Shown here piece by piece: positions 25,387 to 34,747 of a stretch of DNA of 34,747 nucleotides. Source of the stretch: an uncultured Lachnospiraceae bacterium (GTDB lineage: Bacteria; Bacillota; Clostridia; Lachnospirales; Lachnospiraceae); NCBI GenBank assembly GCA_947589055.1, contig CANPZL010000025.1, forward strand, positions 1 through 34,747, written 5' to 3'. Both the position numbers and the translations under genes were made by a program. Position 1 is the first letter of the stretch. Each line of letters starts with the position of its first letter. A model generated the notes under the pieces. The model saw nothing but the letters and a program-made list of their open reading frames with translations. It was not told where the DNA came from and ran no database searches.

Positions 25387-27297
25387 ATGGCAAACGAATA
25401 TGGAGCGGAACAAATACAGATTCTGGAGGGATTGGAAGCAGTTCGGAAACGTCCCGGTATGTATATAGGAAGTACATCAGAGCGTGGTCTGCATCATTTG
25501 GTTTATGAGATAGTCGATAATTCAGTCGACGAAGCACTTGCCGGTTTTTGTACCATGATTGATGTTACGATCAATGAAGATAATTCCATCACGGTTATTG
25601 ATAACGGACGTGGAATCCCGGTAGGCATTCATGAAAAAGCAGGAATCCCTGCTGTAGAAGTCGTATTTACCATTCTGCACGCAGGCGGTAAATTCGGCGG
25701 CGGCGGTTATAAAGTATCCGGCGGTCTTCATGGTGTAGGTGCCTCTGTCGTAAATGCGTTGTCTGAATGGCTGGAAGTAGAAATCAGCCGGGACGGTAAA
25801 CTGTACAGGCAGCGGTATGAACGAGGACAGGCTATGTATAAGCTGAAGGAAGTCGGAATCTCAAAACATACGGGAACAAAGGTTACTTTTAAACCGGATG
25901 CTGAAATATTCGACACAACGGTATTTAATTTTGATACCTTAAAGGTTCGTTTACGGGAAACTGCTTTTCTTACAAAGGCATTAAAGATCAATTTAAACGA
26001 TAAACGGGAAGATCCGGTTAAGGAACGGACTTTCCATTATGAGGGCGGTATTAAGGAATTTGTAGAATATATCAACCGCCATAAGGATCCGTTGTATGAA
26101 AAGGTTATTTATTGTGAGGGTAAAAAAGATGATATTCTAGTCGAAGTAGCCCTGCAGCACAATGATTCCTTTAATGAATCTACATACAGCTTTGTAAATA
26201 ATATAAATACGCCGGAGGGCGGTATGCATCTGACCGGATTCCGGAGTGCGATTACGAAGGTATTTAATGATTATGCCAGAAATAACAAACTCTTGAAAGA
26301 AAAAGAGGATAATCTTTCCGGTGATGATCTGCGGGAGGGATTAACTGCAATTATCAGCATTAAGATCGAGGATCCTCAGTTTGAGGGACAGACAAAACAA
26401 AAGCTGGGTAATTCCGAAGCAAGAAGTGCGGTAGAGAGCATCGTTACGGAACAGCTTACATATTTTCTGGAACAGAATCCGGCAATCGCAAAAATTATCA
26501 TCAATAAAGCGGCGTTGGCTCAGCGGGCAAGGATTGCTGCCAGAAAAGCAAGAGATGTAGCAAGAAAGAGCAATCTGGCGGACAATATGTCGCTTCCGGG
26601 TAAGCTGGCGGATTGTTCGGATAAGAATCCGGAAAATTGCGAGATCTATATCGTCGAGGGTGATTCCGCAGGCGGTTCCGCTAAGACGGCAAGATCCAGA
26701 GCAACACAGGCAATCCTGCCTCTTCGTGGAAAAATATTAAATGTAGAAAAGGCGAGAATAGACAAGATACTGGTAAACGAAGAAATTAAAGCCATGATCA
26801 CCGCTTTTGGAACCGGTATACATGATAATTTTGATATTTCAAAGCTTCGTTACGGTAAGATCATCATCATGACCGATGCGGATGTAGACGGTGCTCATAT
26901 CGCAACCCTTTTACTTACCTTTTTCTATCGGTTTATGCCGGAGCTGATTCGACAAGGGCATGTTTATCTGGCGCAGCCGCCGCTCTTCAAGCTGGAAAAA
27001 AACCGAAAGGTCTGGTATGCTTATAGCGACGACGAACTAGATAAGATATTAAAGGAAGTCGGACGGGATTCTAACAATAAGATTCAGCGGTATAAGGGTC
27101 TTGGTGAAATGGATCCGGAGCAGTTGTGGGAAACGACGATGGATCCGGAACGAAGGATTTTGCTGCGGGTTTCGATTGATGAGGAAAACGAATCCGAGAT
27201 TGATCTGACGTTTAACACGCTAATGGGTGATAAAGTAGAACCTCGGCGGGAATTTATCGAAGCAAATGCAAAGTTTGTAAAGAATCTGGATATATAA
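25387..27297 (+). CDS. gyrB: DNA gyrase subunit B
   Basis: GyrB is the ATPase and TOPRIM subunit of gyrase, which introduces negative supercoils. At 636 residues it is the usual short Gram-positive form. The GHKL ATPase domain shows the [20 protein letters not shown] and [15 protein letters not shown] motifs; the TOPRIM domain has [28 protein letters not shown] and [14 protein letters not shown] lies before the ATG. It sits 33 bp after recF and 62 bp before gyrA in the standard order. GyrB and ParE can be confused, but the origin context and pairing with gyrA favour GyrB. Confidence 0.97.
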   Translation: MANEYGAEQIQILEGLEAVRKRPGMYIGSTSERGLHHLVYEIVDNSVDEALAGFCTMIDVTINEDNSITVIDNGRGIPVGIHEKAGIPAVEVVFTILHAGGKFGGGGYKVSGGLHGVGASVVNALSEWLEVEISRDGKLYRQRYERGQAMYKLKEVGISKHTGTKVTFKPDAEIFDTTVFNFDTLKVRLRETAFLTKALKINLNDKREDPVKERTFHYEGGIKEFVEYINRHKDPLYEKVIYCEGKKDDILVEVALQHNDSFNESTYSFVNNINTPEGGMHLTGFRSAITKVFNDYARNNKLLKEKEDNLSGDDLREGLTAIISIKIEDPQFEGQTKQKLGNSEARSAVESIVTEQLTYFLEQNPAIAKIIINKAALAQRARIAARKARDVARKSNLADNMSLPGKLADCSDKNPENCEIYIVEGDSAGGSAKTARSRATQAILPLRGKILNVEKARIDKILVNEEIKAMITAFGTGIHDNFDISKLRYGKIIIMTDADVDGAHIATLLLTFFYRFMPELIRQGHVYLAQPPLFKLEKNRKVWYAYSDDELDKILKEVGRDSNNKIQRYKGLGEMDPEQLWETTMDPERRILLRVSIDEENESEIDLTFNTLMGDKVEPRREFIEANAKFVKNLDI

Positions 27298-27359
27298 TGG
27301 GGAATGCAGGAACCCTTGCAGTATAAGCAGAGGAAATTGCGAGAAATGGAGGATACAAC

Positions 27360-29933
27360 GTGGACGACAGTACAATTTTTGATAACGTACATGAAATAGA
27401 TCTGCAAAAGACCATGGAGCGAAATTACATAGATTATGCTATGAGCGTTATTGCAGCCAGAGCCCTGCCTGACGTGCGGGACGGTTTAAAACCGGTGCAG
27501 CGGAGAATCTTATATTCCATGATTGAGTTAAACAATGGGCCGGATAAGCCGCATCGTAAATGCGCCCGTATCGTCGGTGATACAATGGGTAAATATCATC
27601 CGCACGGGGACAGTTCGATATATGAAGCCTTAGTTAAATTGGCACAGGAATGGAATACCCGATATATGCTGGTAGACGGACATGGAAACTTCGGTTCGGT
27701 CGATGGAGACGGCGCCGCCGCAATGCGGTATACAGAGGCAAGACTGTCCAAGATCTCTATGGAAATGCTGGCAGACATCAATAAAGATACCGTAGATTTT
27801 ATCCCTAATTTTGATGAAACGGAAAAAGAACCTACCGTTCTACCCAGCCGGTATCCGAATCTTTTGGTAAACGGAACCTCCGGTATTGCTGTTGGTATGG
27901 CTACGAATATACCGCCCCATAATCTAAAAGAGGTTATCAATGCGGTAGTCCGGATTATTGATAATCGTATACTGGAAAACCGGGAAACGGAGATGGAGGA
28001 GATTCTTTCCATCGTAAAGGGACCGGATTTCCCCACGGGTGCTCAGATTCTGGGAACCGGAGAGATCGAAACCGCATATCGGACAGGACGAGGAAAGATC
28101 AAGGTTCGAGCCATTTCCAATATTGAACCTATGGCAAATGGAAAGCAGCGGATCGTGATAACCGAGCTTCCGTATATGGTAAATAAGGCCCGTCTGATTC
28201 AAAAGATTGCAGAACTGGTAAAGGATAAGAAGATAGAAGGAATCACGGATCTTCGGGATGAATCCTCCAGAGAAGGTATGCGGATTGTTATCGAACTGCG
28301 AAAAGATGCCAATGCAAACATCGTTTTGAAAAAACTGTATAAACATACCCAGCTTCAGGATACGTTTGGAGTGATCATGCTTGCGCTGGTGAATAATGAA
28401 CCAAAGATCCTGAACCTGTTGGAGATGCTTACCTATTATTTGAAGCATCAGGAAGATGTTGTTACCCGAAGAACGAAGTACGAGTTGAACAAGGCGGAAG
28501 AACGGGCCCATATCTTAGAGGGCTTACTAATCGCACTGGATAATATCGAACGGGTCATACAGATTATCCGTAATTCAAAAAATGTTGCCGAGGCAAAGGA
28601 AAACCTGATGCAGGAATTCGGTTTATCCGATGCGCAGGCACAGGCAATCGTGGATATGCGTCTGCGTGCCTTGACTGGTTTAGAGCGGGATAAGATAGAA
28701 AGCGAATATCGGGAATTGATCGAACGCATTGCTGAATTAAAAGCAATCCTGGCAGATGAGAAGAAACTCTTAGGCGTAATCAAGGAAGAGCTGCTTATCA
28801 TTTCTACCAAATACGGAGATGAGAGAAGGACGTCGATCGGACCAGATGAAGATGAGATAACAGACGAAGAATTGATCAAACGGGAAAATACCATTATCGC
28901 CATGACGAAGCTTGGCTATATCAAACGAATGACGGTTGATAATTTCCATGCACAAAACCGTGGCGGTAAAGGCATCAAGGGTATGCAGACCATCGAAGAT
29001 GATTTCATCGAAGATTTGATCATGACGACTACCCATCATTTCATAATGTTCTTTACTAATATGGGACGGGTATACCGTTTAAAGGCATATGAAATTCCGG
29101 AATCCGGACGGACAGCCAGAGGAACCGCTATTGTAAATCTGCTTCAGATGCAGCCGGAAGAAAAGATCACAGCGGTCATACCGATTCGTGAGTTTAAGCC
29201 GGGACGGTATCTGTTCATGGCAACGAAAAAGGGAATGGTTAAGAAAACGCCGATCACCGATTATCAGAATATCCGGAAAAACGGATTGGCCGCCATTACC
29301 CTGCGGGAAGAAGATGAATTGATCGAGGTTAAATCTACAAATAATAAGAAAGAGATCCTGTTGGTAAGTAAACTGGGTATGTGTATCCGGTTCCGGGAAA
29401 CGGATGCCAGAAGTACGGGGCGTACTTCCATTGGCGTAAAGGGAATGAATCTGAATGCCGGTGATGAGGTAATCGGTATGCAGTTAGATACCCAGGGTGA
29501 GGATCTGTTGATCGTATCGGAAAACGGTATGGGCAAACGGACCTCGATGGACGAATTTGCACCGCAAAACCGTGGCGGTAAAGGTGTTAAATGCTATAAG
29601 ATCAATGATAAGACGGGCAATGTGATCGGTGTTAAAGCAGTAAACGAAGACAACGAGATCATGCTCATCTCAACGGAGGGAATCGTGATCCGGCTGCACT
29701 GCAAGGATATTTCTAAGTTGAGCCGTGTAACTTCCGGTGTGAAGCTGATAAACATGGATAAGGAAAATAATATTACCGTAGCCAGTGTTGCGAAGGTTCG
29801 GGACAGCGACCCGGAAGAGGATATTCGCAAGTTAGAACAGCAGCTTTTGGAAGAACAGGAGGCCGGAACGGTCGAAGAGATAACGGATCCGGAAACAAAC
29901 ACGGAAGAAGCGGATACAACGACGGAATCATAA
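27360..29933 (+). CDS. gyrA: DNA gyrase subunit A
   Basis: GyrA holds the breakage-reunion site of gyrase. It has 857 residues from a GTG start preceded by GGAGG at about seven bases. The catalytic tyrosine is Y124 in [11 protein letters not shown]. The quinolone-determining region reads [11 protein letters not shown], with Ser85 and Glu89 at the two main resistance positions (wild-type-like for Gram-positive bacteria). The C-terminal beta-pinwheel carries QNRGGKG twice, in the first blade (the GyrA box that makes it gyrase, not topoisomerase IV) and again in a later blade, as in Bacillus. An acidic tail rich in E and T ends the protein. A terminator follows. Confidence 0.97.
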   Translation: MDDSTIFDNVHEIDLQKTMERNYIDYAMSVIAARALPDVRDGLKPVQRRILYSMIELNNGPDKPHRKCARIVGDTMGKYHPHGDSSIYEALVKLAQEWNTRYMLVDGHGNFGSVDGDGAAAMRYTEARLSKISMEMLADINKDTVDFIPNFDETEKEPTVLPSRYPNLLVNGTSGIAVGMATNIPPHNLKEVINAVVRIIDNRILENRETEMEEILSIVKGPDFPTGAQILGTGEIETAYRTGRGKIKVRAISNIEPMANGKQRIVITELPYMVNKARLIQKIAELVKDKKIEGITDLRDESSREGMRIVIELRKDANANIVLKKLYKHTQLQDTFGVIMLALVNNEPKILNLLEMLTYYLKHQEDVVTRRTKYELNKAEERAHILEGLLIALDNIERVIQIIRNSKNVAEAKENLMQEFGLSDAQAQAIVDMRLRALTGLERDKIESEYRELIERIAELKAILADEKKLLGVIKEELLIISTKYGDERRTSIGPDEDEITDEELIKRENTIIAMTKLGYIKRMTVDNFHAQNRGGKGIKGMQTIEDDFIEDLIMTTTHHFIMFFTNMGRVYRLKAYEIPESGRTARGTAIVNLLQMQPEEKITAVIPIREFKPGRYLFMATKKGMVKKTPITDYQNIRKNGLAAITLREEDELIEVKSTNNKKEILLVSKLGMCIRFRETDARSTGRTSIGVKGMNLNAGDEVIGMQLDTQGEDLLIVSENGMGKRTSMDEFAPQNRGGKGVKCYKINDKTGNVIGVKAVNEDNEIMLISTEGIVIRLHCKDISKLSRVTSGVKLINMDKENNITVASVAKVRDSDPEEDIRKLEQQLLEEQEAGTVEEITDPETNTEEADTTTES

Positions 29934-29941
29934 AATGCAGG

Positions 29942-29982
29942 AAAAGGGGAACGATAGGAATATCTAATCGTTCCTCTTTTTT
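29942..29982 (+). terminator. Rho-independent terminator after gyrA
   Basis: AAAAGGGGAACGAT (29942-29955) pairs with 29967-29980 with one G-U, loop of 11 bases, and the T-run continues to 29982. It closes the dnaN-gyrA region. Confidence 0.88.
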
Positions 29983-30023
29983 AAGATAAAAGAAATCGAA
30001 AGGATTCAAAAAAGGAACCGCAT

Positions 30024-30878
30024 ATGATTCGACTGATCGTAAGTGATATGGATGGTACATTTTTAAATAATCGACAGGAGATTACGGATCGAAATCGGTC
30101 TGCTATTGACTATGCCAGAAAGAAAGGCGTTGAATTTATGATTGCTACCGGGCGGAATTATACCAGTATCTTGCCTCTGTTAAAGCAATATGATATTGTT
30201 TGCTCCTGTATGCTGATGAATGGAGCCGAGTTTCGGAATGAAGCAGGAAAAGTCGTAAAAAAACTCCCGATTCCCTATGAGAAGGGGCAGGAATTACTAA
30301 AGCTGCTGGAGAAGGAAGGATTCTATCCGGAAATCATGGATAGTGACGGGTTTTATACTATCTACACAAAGGAACAGGCGAGGATAGGAATGCTGGGACG
30401 TATGCGGTGTCTGCGTCCAAATGCATCTGAAAAAGAACTGGAGGAAATGATGCTCCACTCCGTTTTTTATCAGAATCTGGAATACGCAGACAGCTTGGAA
30501 GCCCTGCGGCAGCGGGGAATTGAAATCGCAAAGATCATTATATTTCATCAGGATACAAAACGGATAGAAGCAACCAGAGAGAAGATCCGACAGTTAGGCG
30601 GACTTGCTGTCAGCTCATCCTATCCGGTCAATATTGAGATCAATGATATTCATGCGCAGAAGGGGTTAGCATTAAATGCATATATTCAGGAAAGAGGAAT
30701 AAAAAAGGAGGAAGTAATGGTCTTTGGGGACGGTTTGAACGACTATTCGCTTTTTACGGAATTTCCCAATTCCTTTGCACCGGAAAATGCGATGGAGGAA
30801 ATCCGGCGGCTTGCAGGGACGATCATTGAAAGCAATGAAGAGGACGGTGTAGGAAAAACGATTTATCGGTATATCTAA
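30024..30878 (+). CDS. Cof-type HAD-IIB family phosphatase
   Basis: The 284-residue protein belongs to the haloacid dehalogenase superfamily, subfamily IIB, which dephosphorylates small metabolites such as sugar phosphates or flavin precursors. Motif I is SDMDGTFLN (nucleophile D8, acid D10), motif II the ATGRNY stretch, motif III a lysine near HAQKGLAL, and motif IV FGDGLNDYSLF. The C2-type cap occupies roughly residues 80-190. Substrate cannot be told from sequence. AAGGAA precedes the ATG. It stands alone between the gyrA terminator and the promoter at 30935. Confidence 0.92.
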   Translation: MIRLIVSDMDGTFLNNRQEITDRNRSAIDYARKKGVEFMIATGRNYTSILPLLKQYDIVCSCMLMNGAEFRNEAGKVVKKLPIPYEKGQELLKLLEKEGFYPEIMDSDGFYTIYTKEQARIGMLGRMRCLRPNASEKELEEMMLHSVFYQNLEYADSLEALRQRGIEIAKIIIFHQDTKRIEATREKIRQLGGLAVSSSYPVNIEINDIHAQKGLALNAYIQERGIKKEEVMVFGDGLNDYSLFTEFPNSFAPENAMEEIRRLAGTIIESNEEDGVGKTIYRYI

Positions 30879-30934
30879 AGTCGATTTTTATGAAAAATGA
30901 TGAAAAAAGGCTGTAAAAATCTGTATAAAATAAA

Positions 30935-30963
30935 TTGTAGAAGAACGTCATACATGGTATAAT
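30935..30963 (+). promoter_or_regulatory. Promoter of the small-membrane-protein and fumarase run
   Basis: TTGTAG (30935-30940) and a perfect TATAAT (30958-30963) are separated by 17 bases, about 45 bases before the small ORF start. Confidence 0.75.
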
Positions 30964-31007
30964 ATTTATGTCAACAATGAGCTGTATTATTCAAACGAGG
31001 AAATAAA

Positions 31008-31217
31008 ATGGATTTCAAAGAGATTATGAATTTTTCAGACACCACAAATACCATTGGTGGCGCAATGTTATATATTCTGGCAGGAGTCGGCGCATTGCTG
31101 CTAATCCTTTTAATTGTCTGGCTGTTGTTCAAGCTCTCGGCATTTATCAGTAAGAAAAAGGGTGACATGCCAAAAAAGGAAGAACCAAGTGATGAAGAAC
31201 AGTTATTTGGAGATTAA
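31008..31217 (+). CDS. Small single-TM membrane protein (hypothetical)
   Basis: The 69-residue protein has one long hydrophobic helix (about residues 20-46, LYILAGVGALLLILLIVWLLF) and a basic then acidic cytoplasmic tail (KKKGDMPKKEEPSDEEQ). GAGGAAATAAA precedes the ATG and the gene sits directly behind a strong promoter. The general shape resembles the gamma subunit (OadG) of sodium-pumping decarboxylases, but I cannot claim homology. It is 15 bp before the fumarase alpha gene, so it is probably co-transcribed with it. Function is unknown. Confidence 0.83.
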   Translation: MDFKEIMNFSDTTNTIGGAMLYILAGVGALLLILLIVWLLFKLSAFISKKKGDMPKKEEPSDEEQLFGD

Positions 31218-31232
31218 GAGGTAGCAGGGTAT

Positions 31233-32075
31233 ATGAAAACGATACATACGGATACGGTGATAGAAGCTGTAAAACAAATGTGCATAGAAGCGAATTTACA
31301 GCTGTCACCGGATATGAAAGCAGTGATTGCAAAAGCAAAGCAAGAGGAAGACAGTACGCTTGGAAAACAGATTCTAGGACAGCTATGTGAAAATCTTGAA
31401 ATCGCAGCAAAGGAACAGATACCGATTTGTCAGGATACGGGAATGACAATCGTATTTGTTCGGTTTGGTCAGGATGTTCATATTGAAGGAGGCGGACTGG
31501 AGGATGCGATTCAGGAGGGTGTCCGTCAGGGGTATCGGGACGGTTATCTTCGAAAATCCGTAGTTCGGGATCCGTTGATACGAGAAAATACCGGAGATAA
31601 TACGCCGGCGATCATTCATTATGAAGTCATCCCCGGAGATACGATGGAGATTCTGATCGTACCGAAAGGCTTCGGAAGTGAGAACATGAGCCGGATTTTT
31701 ATGTTAAAGCCGGCAGATGGTATCGAAGGAGTAAAAGCCGCCGTCCTCCAGACGGTACAAGAGGCGGGACCGAATGCCTGTCCGCCGATGGTGGTTGGTA
31801 TCGGTCTGGGCGGTGATTTTGAAAAATGTGCCATTCTGGCAAAAAAGGCATTGACCAGAAGTCTTGACGAAGGCTCACCGCTGCCGCATATCCGGAAGCT
31901 GGAGGAGGATCTGTTAAAGGAGATCAATGCATCGGGAATCGGACCGGGAGGTCTGGGAGGAAAGACGACCGCATTGGCAGTCAATATCGAAACATTTCCT
32001 ACCCATATTGCAGGTATGCCGCTGGCAGTCAATATCTGTTGCCATGTGAACCGGCATAGCAAGCGAGTTTTTTAA
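31233..32075 (+). CDS. fumA: Class I fumarate hydratase, alpha subunit
   Basis: The two-subunit, oxygen-sensitive class I fumarases interconvert fumarate and malate with a [4Fe-4S] cluster. This 280-residue alpha subunit has the three likely cluster cysteines, in ICQDTGM, GPNACPP and GDFEKC, as well as the conserved GIGPGGLGGKTTALAV loop. Length is typical of the TtdA/FumA alpha family. L-tartrate dehydratase is the main alternative in this family and cannot be excluded by eye; the lack of tartrate-related neighbours favours fumarase. The beta subunit follows 24 bp later. AGGTAGCAGGG precedes the ATG. Confidence 0.9.
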   Translation: MKTIHTDTVIEAVKQMCIEANLQLSPDMKAVIAKAKQEEDSTLGKQILGQLCENLEIAAKEQIPICQDTGMTIVFVRFGQDVHIEGGGLEDAIQEGVRQGYRDGYLRKSVVRDPLIRENTGDNTPAIIHYEVIPGDTMEILIVPKGFGSENMSRIFMLKPADGIEGVKAAVLQTVQEAGPNACPPMVVGIGLGGDFEKCAILAKKALTRSLDEGSPLPHIRKLEEDLLKEINASGIGPGGLGGKTTALAVNIETFPTHIAGMPLAVNICCHVNRHSKRVF

Positions 32076-32099
32076 GGCAGAAACATACAGAGGCAGACA

Positions 32100-32663
32100 A
32101 TGGAAAAACATATAAAAACGCCAATGACAAAGGAAATAATAGAAAATCTTCATGCAGGGGATTACGTTTATATCACCGGTACGATCTATACTGCCAGAGA
32201 TGCAGCCCATAAACGAATGTATGACGCCATGCTGGAAGGGAAAGAACCTCCGGTTGACTTAAAGAATGCGGTTATTTATTATCTTGGCCCAACTCCCGCA
32301 AAAGAAGGCCAAGTGATCGGATCCGCAGGCCCTACTACCAGTTCCCGGATGGATAAATATGCTCCGTTATTGATGGAGCATGGGGTATCCGGAATGATCG
32401 GAAAAGGAAAACGCTCCTTAGCGGTACAGGAAGCAATGAAGAAAAATACTTGTGTTTACTTTGCAGCAGTCGGTGGCGCCGGCGCTTTGCTTTCCAAATG
32501 TATCAAAAGAGCGGAAGTGATCGCATATGCGGATCTGGGAACCGAGGCGATACGAAAGCTGGAAGTAGAAGATCTGCCGGTCATAGTAGTCATTGATTCG
32601 AGTGGAAATAATCTGTATGAAACGGCGGTTCATGATTACCGGATAACACATGGACTGGAATAA
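32100..32663 (+). CDS. fumB: Class I fumarate hydratase, beta subunit
   Basis: The 187-residue partner of the alpha subunit contains the substrate-binding part of class I fumarase. Recognisable segments are LHAGDYVYITGTIYTARDAAHKR, the YYLGPTPAKEG stretch, GSAGPTTSSRMDKYAP and GMIGKGKRS, all strongly conserved in the FumC-terminal (beta) family. The stop codon lies about 30 bp before the ribosome-binding-site-selected start of the GGDEF-EAL gene. The same tartrate dehydratase caveat applies as for the alpha subunit. The gene symbol denotes the beta subunit, not the E. coli FumB paralogue. Confidence 0.9.
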   Translation: MEKHIKTPMTKEIIENLHAGDYVYITGTIYTARDAAHKRMYDAMLEGKEPPVDLKNAVIYYLGPTPAKEGQVIGSAGPTTSSRMDKYAPLLMEHGVSGMIGKGKRSLAVQEAMKKNTCVYFAAVGGAGALLSKCIKRAEVIAYADLGTEAIRKLEVEDLPVIVVIDSSGNNLYETAVHDYRITHGLE

Positions 32664-32694
32664 AGGGAAGGAAAAGGAAAGGAGGAAGATGCAG

Positions 32695-34356
32695 ATGGAT
32701 ATGTCAAATCAAGAAATCGACAGCTTTTATCAGGCGATGTGCAACAGTGTAGACGGCTATGTATTTTTATGCAAGCATCCGACCTCTGATTACGAAGTCA
32801 TACTTCCGCCGGAGCTGGTAAAGGAATTTGAGCTTTCTTCCGAGTATCCAACCCGATATTTTGATCTATGGCTGGAACGGATCCATGTCGAGGATCGGGA
32901 AAAGTACATAGGGGCTCTGGAAAGTATGTTTGATAATAAGACAAAAATGTTTTGTCTGCAATACCGGGTATTAAATCGGGAGAAAAAATGGACGTGGATA
33001 GAAAGCAGGGCATTTTTAAATTATGATGAAAACGGTGTTCCGATTTTACTTGCCGGCATTATACATGATCTGGGAAAGCAAAATCGTCTGGATCATATAA
33101 CGGGACTGTTAAATAAATATGCATTTCGGGAAGCTACAAAGCAAAAGATGAAAGAAAAGCTTCCGGTCGGCGTTCTTCTCTTAAATATAGATGATTTTCG
33201 GCATATTAACGAGTTGTATACGCAAACCTTTGGAGATAGTGTGTTAAGAGCAATCGGCACATATATTCAAAGCCGGTTGGACAGCAATGCTTCCGTATAT
33301 CGTATGGACGGAGATGAATTCGCTATTTTAATTACGAATCCACAAGAGGAAGAAGCGGAACGACTGTTTAAAAAAATATCCAATCATTATAAGAATCAAA
33401 AGGAGTTACAGGGGAAACGATATTACTGTACATTTTCAGGAATTTATTATGAGATGGAAGAGGGAAATACCTATGACGACCTGGTAAGGGTTTTAAAGGT
33501 AGGAATAAATGTTGTAAAAAGGAAGGGTAAAAATCACTTCTTACGGTTTGAACCGGAATTTCTTCAATATAAGGAACGAGAATTAGAACTTTTGGAATTA
33601 CTTCGGAATTCCATTGAAAATGACTTTAAGGGATTTGAATTGAATTTTCAGCCACAGGTATATGCAGATTCCAAAATCTTAAAGGGAGCGGAAGCACTGC
33701 TTCGGTGGAGCTGCGAAAAATATGGCAAGGTGTCGCCGGTAGAGTTCATTCCGCTACTGGAAAAAACAGATATGATACAGTCGGTAGGGAAATGGGTATT
33801 TCAGCAGGCGGTTGAAATGTGCAGACGCTGGGTGTGCCTATATCCGCAGTTCAGCATGAGTATCAACGTATCCTATTTACAGCTGTTTGATCCGCAATTT
33901 GTCGAATTCATGCATACCTGCATTGAGAAAGCGGGAATCCATTATCAGAATATCATTGTAGAAATAACAGAAAGTAAGTTTATTTCTGATAAAGAGCTAT
34001 TAAAGCGGGTGTTTGAATCCATTCGAGAGATGGGTATGAAGGTAGCAATGGACGATTTTGGAACCGGTTATTCTTCTCTTGGGCTGCTAAAGGAAGCGCC
34101 TGCCGATATAGTAAAGATTGATAAGATATTTGTCCGGAACATTAAAGAGAACAGCTTCGACTCTTCCTTTATCCGTGTAGTAGTTGAATTGTGTCATAAG
34201 GTTGGCATTAAGGTCTGCCTAGAGGGTGTTGAGGAAACGGAAGAAATGGAAGTGGTATCTGAAATGGAGCTGGATTTCATTCAAGGGTATCTGTATGGAA
34301 AGCCGGAGCGGGCGGAGACCTTTTATCAGATGTATTTGAACCATGGTACGGTATAA
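32695..34356 (+). CDS. PAS-GGDEF-EAL cyclic-di-GMP signalling protein
   Basis: The 553-residue cytoplasmic protein has an N-terminal PAS fold (about 15-125), a GGDEF domain (about 130-290) and an EAL domain (about 300-545). The GGDEF signature is DGDEF (205-209), with the first glycine changed, and there is no RxxD inhibitory site, so diguanylate cyclase activity is doubtful. The EAL domain keeps E333-A-L, NVSYLQL, EITES, DDFGTGYSS (453-461), E510 and QGYLYGKP, so phosphodiesterase activity is likely. The start at 32695 has GGAGG nine bases upstream; a longer frame from 32650 overlaps fumB and lacks a site. It may be read together with the fumarase genes. Confidence 0.92.
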   Translation: MDMSNQEIDSFYQAMCNSVDGYVFLCKHPTSDYEVILPPELVKEFELSSEYPTRYFDLWLERIHVEDREKYIGALESMFDNKTKMFCLQYRVLNREKKWTWIESRAFLNYDENGVPILLAGIIHDLGKQNRLDHITGLLNKYAFREATKQKMKEKLPVGVLLLNIDDFRHINELYTQTFGDSVLRAIGTYIQSRLDSNASVYRMDGDEFAILITNPQEEEAERLFKKISNHYKNQKELQGKRYYCTFSGIYYEMEEGNTYDDLVRVLKVGINVVKRKGKNHFLRFEPEFLQYKERELELLELLRNSIENDFKGFELNFQPQVYADSKILKGAEALLRWSCEKYGKVSPVEFIPLLEKTDMIQSVGKWVFQQAVEMCRRWVCLYPQFSMSINVSYLQLFDPQFVEFMHTCIEKAGIHYQNIIVEITESKFISDKELLKRVFESIREMGMKVAMDDFGTGYSSLGLLKEAPADIVKIDKIFVRNIKENSFDSSFIRVVVELCHKVGIKVCLEGVEETEEMEVVSEMELDFIQGYLYGKPERAETFYQMYLNHGTV

Positions 34357-34387
34357 ATTGAAACCCGTGCGTTTCCGCAAAAAACAG

Positions 34388-34416
34388 TTGACAAATTCTT
34401 TCTAGTTTGATATTCT
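34388..34416 (+). promoter_or_regulatory. Promoter of tRNA-Ser
   Basis: A perfect TTGACA (34388-34393) and TATTCT (34411-34416) are separated by 17 bases, about 45 bases before the tRNA. Confidence 0.75.
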
Positions 34417-34460
34417 ATTCAAGCGTCACAAGTGAATAATCTTTATATCAATTCAGACAT

Positions 34461-34549
34461 GGAGAAGTACTCAAGAGGCTGAAGAGGCGCCCCTGCTAAG
34501 GGTGTAGGTCGTGAATAACGGCGCGAGGGTTCAAATCCCTCCTTCTCCG
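34461..34549 (+). tRNA. tRNA-Ser (anticodon GCT)
   Basis: Acceptor GGAGAAG pairs with CTTCTCC. The anticodon stem encloses CTGCTAA, giving anticodon GCT, which decodes AGC/AGU. The long variable arm typical of tRNA-Ser is present, and the T arm GAGGG/CCCTC has loop TTCAAAT. CCA is not encoded. T-runs follow and probably end transcription. Confidence 0.96.
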
Positions 34550-34603
34550 TATTATTTTTCGCTTTTTTTCAGAAAATTTAAGCAAGAATAATCGAAATAT
34601 GTG

Positions 34604-34632
34604 TTGACATTTGATTTTTATTGTGATAAATT
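34604..34632 (+). promoter_or_regulatory. Strong -35 promoter for a gene beyond the right edge
   Basis: Perfect TTGACA (34604-34609) with TAAATT (34627-34632) at 17 bases. The gene it serves starts outside the window or close to its end. Confidence 0.65.
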
Positions 34633-34634
34633 AT

Positions 34635-34661
34635 TATCGTTGTCGCATTGTGACAACGATA
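34635..34661. promoter_or_regulatory. Operator-like inverted repeat at the start point
   Basis: TATCGTTGTC (34635-34644) and GACAACGATA (34652-34661) are perfect reverse complements with a 7-base centre. The repeat overlaps the predicted transcription start of the promoter at 34604. GACAAC recurs at 34673 and 34689, suggesting additional half-sites. Confidence 0.55.
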
Positions 34662-34747
34662 GATAGCACTATGACAACAGAACAATAAGACAACCCTGAA
34701 AATTCAAGAGAAGATTCAGAAAAACGGACAGCCGAAGGAAGCAGGCG

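Noticed and set aside
27596..28903. Minus-strand ORFs of 146-195 codons opposite gyrA
   Set aside because: They are antisense shadows of a strongly conserved gene; composition is serine/isoleucine-rich as expected for reversed coding sequence.
29535..29590. Second QNRGGKG motif in GyrA as a possible domain duplication or novelty
   Set aside because: A similar second motif in a later pinwheel blade is known from Bacillus GyrA, so this is ordinary.
34675..34747. Open frame at the right edge that reads as plausible protein (contains LKIQEKIQKNGQPKEAG)
   Set aside because: No ATG, GTG or TTG start and no ribosome binding site in the visible part; it may be the start of the next gene, but cannot be supported within the window.

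Overview
The window is a chromosomal segment of a low-GC Gram-positive anaerobe of the class Clostridia, most likely family Lachnospiraceae. The basis is the canonical Firmicutes origin order (rpmH, rnpA, yidD, yidC and jag on the minus strand; dnaA, dnaN, an S4-domain gene, recF, gyrB and gyrA on the plus strand), the parA-parB-DUF4446-DUF3881 run (DUF3881 is, as I recall, essentially lachnospiral), a two-subunit class I fumarase, and strong AGGAGG-type ribosome binding sites. The species cannot be named from sequence alone.

Layout. Positions 1-1000 (minus) carry the start of a type III-A CRISPR-Cas operon: a 32-codon ORF, cas6, and the first 45 codons of cas10/csm1, running off the left edge. 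A tRNA-Lys(CTT) lies directly upstream. Then come trmB (minus) and a plus-strand run of a D,D-carboxypeptidase, a DegS-like histidine kinase that has lost its phospho-acceptor histidine, and argS. A minus-strand group follows: a DEDDh exonuclease with a topoisomerase-type zinc finger, an sce7726-like nuclease-fold protein and a ProXp/YbaK-type tRNA deacylase. Positions 8385-8802 hold three parS sites upstream of parA-parB-DUF4446-DUF3881 (plus), then tRNA-Arg(CCT), a two-TM coiled-coil protein and a second DEDDh exonuclease, closed by a perfect 17-bp hairpin shared with the convergent rsmG.

Positions 13968-20821 (minus) are the conserved origin-left block: rpmH, rnpA, yidD, yidC, jag, then after a strong terminator mnmE, mnmG and rsmG. 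oriC is inferred at about 20940-21257, with a second DnaA-box cluster between dnaA and dnaN. To the right run dnaA, dnaN, yaaA, recF, gyrB and gyrA (ending in a terminator), a Cof-type HAD phosphatase, a small membrane protein, both fumarase subunits, a PAS-GGDEF-EAL protein, tRNA-Ser(GCT), and at the right edge a promoter with an operator-like inverted repeat whose target gene lies outside the window.

How the genes work together. The core is replication initiation and supercoiling (dnaA, dnaN, recF, gyrBA), origin segregation (parABS), membrane insertion (yidC, yidD, jag), RNase P, and tRNA modification or quality control (mnmE/mnmG, trmB, argS, the ProXp-like deacylase). I see no complete novel system. 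The items most worth a second look are the 11-bp-phased DnaA-box arrays on both sides of dnaA, the hairpin plus U-tract touching the rnpA start codon, the histidine-less kinase, and the cas operon with its small leader ORF behind a tRNA.
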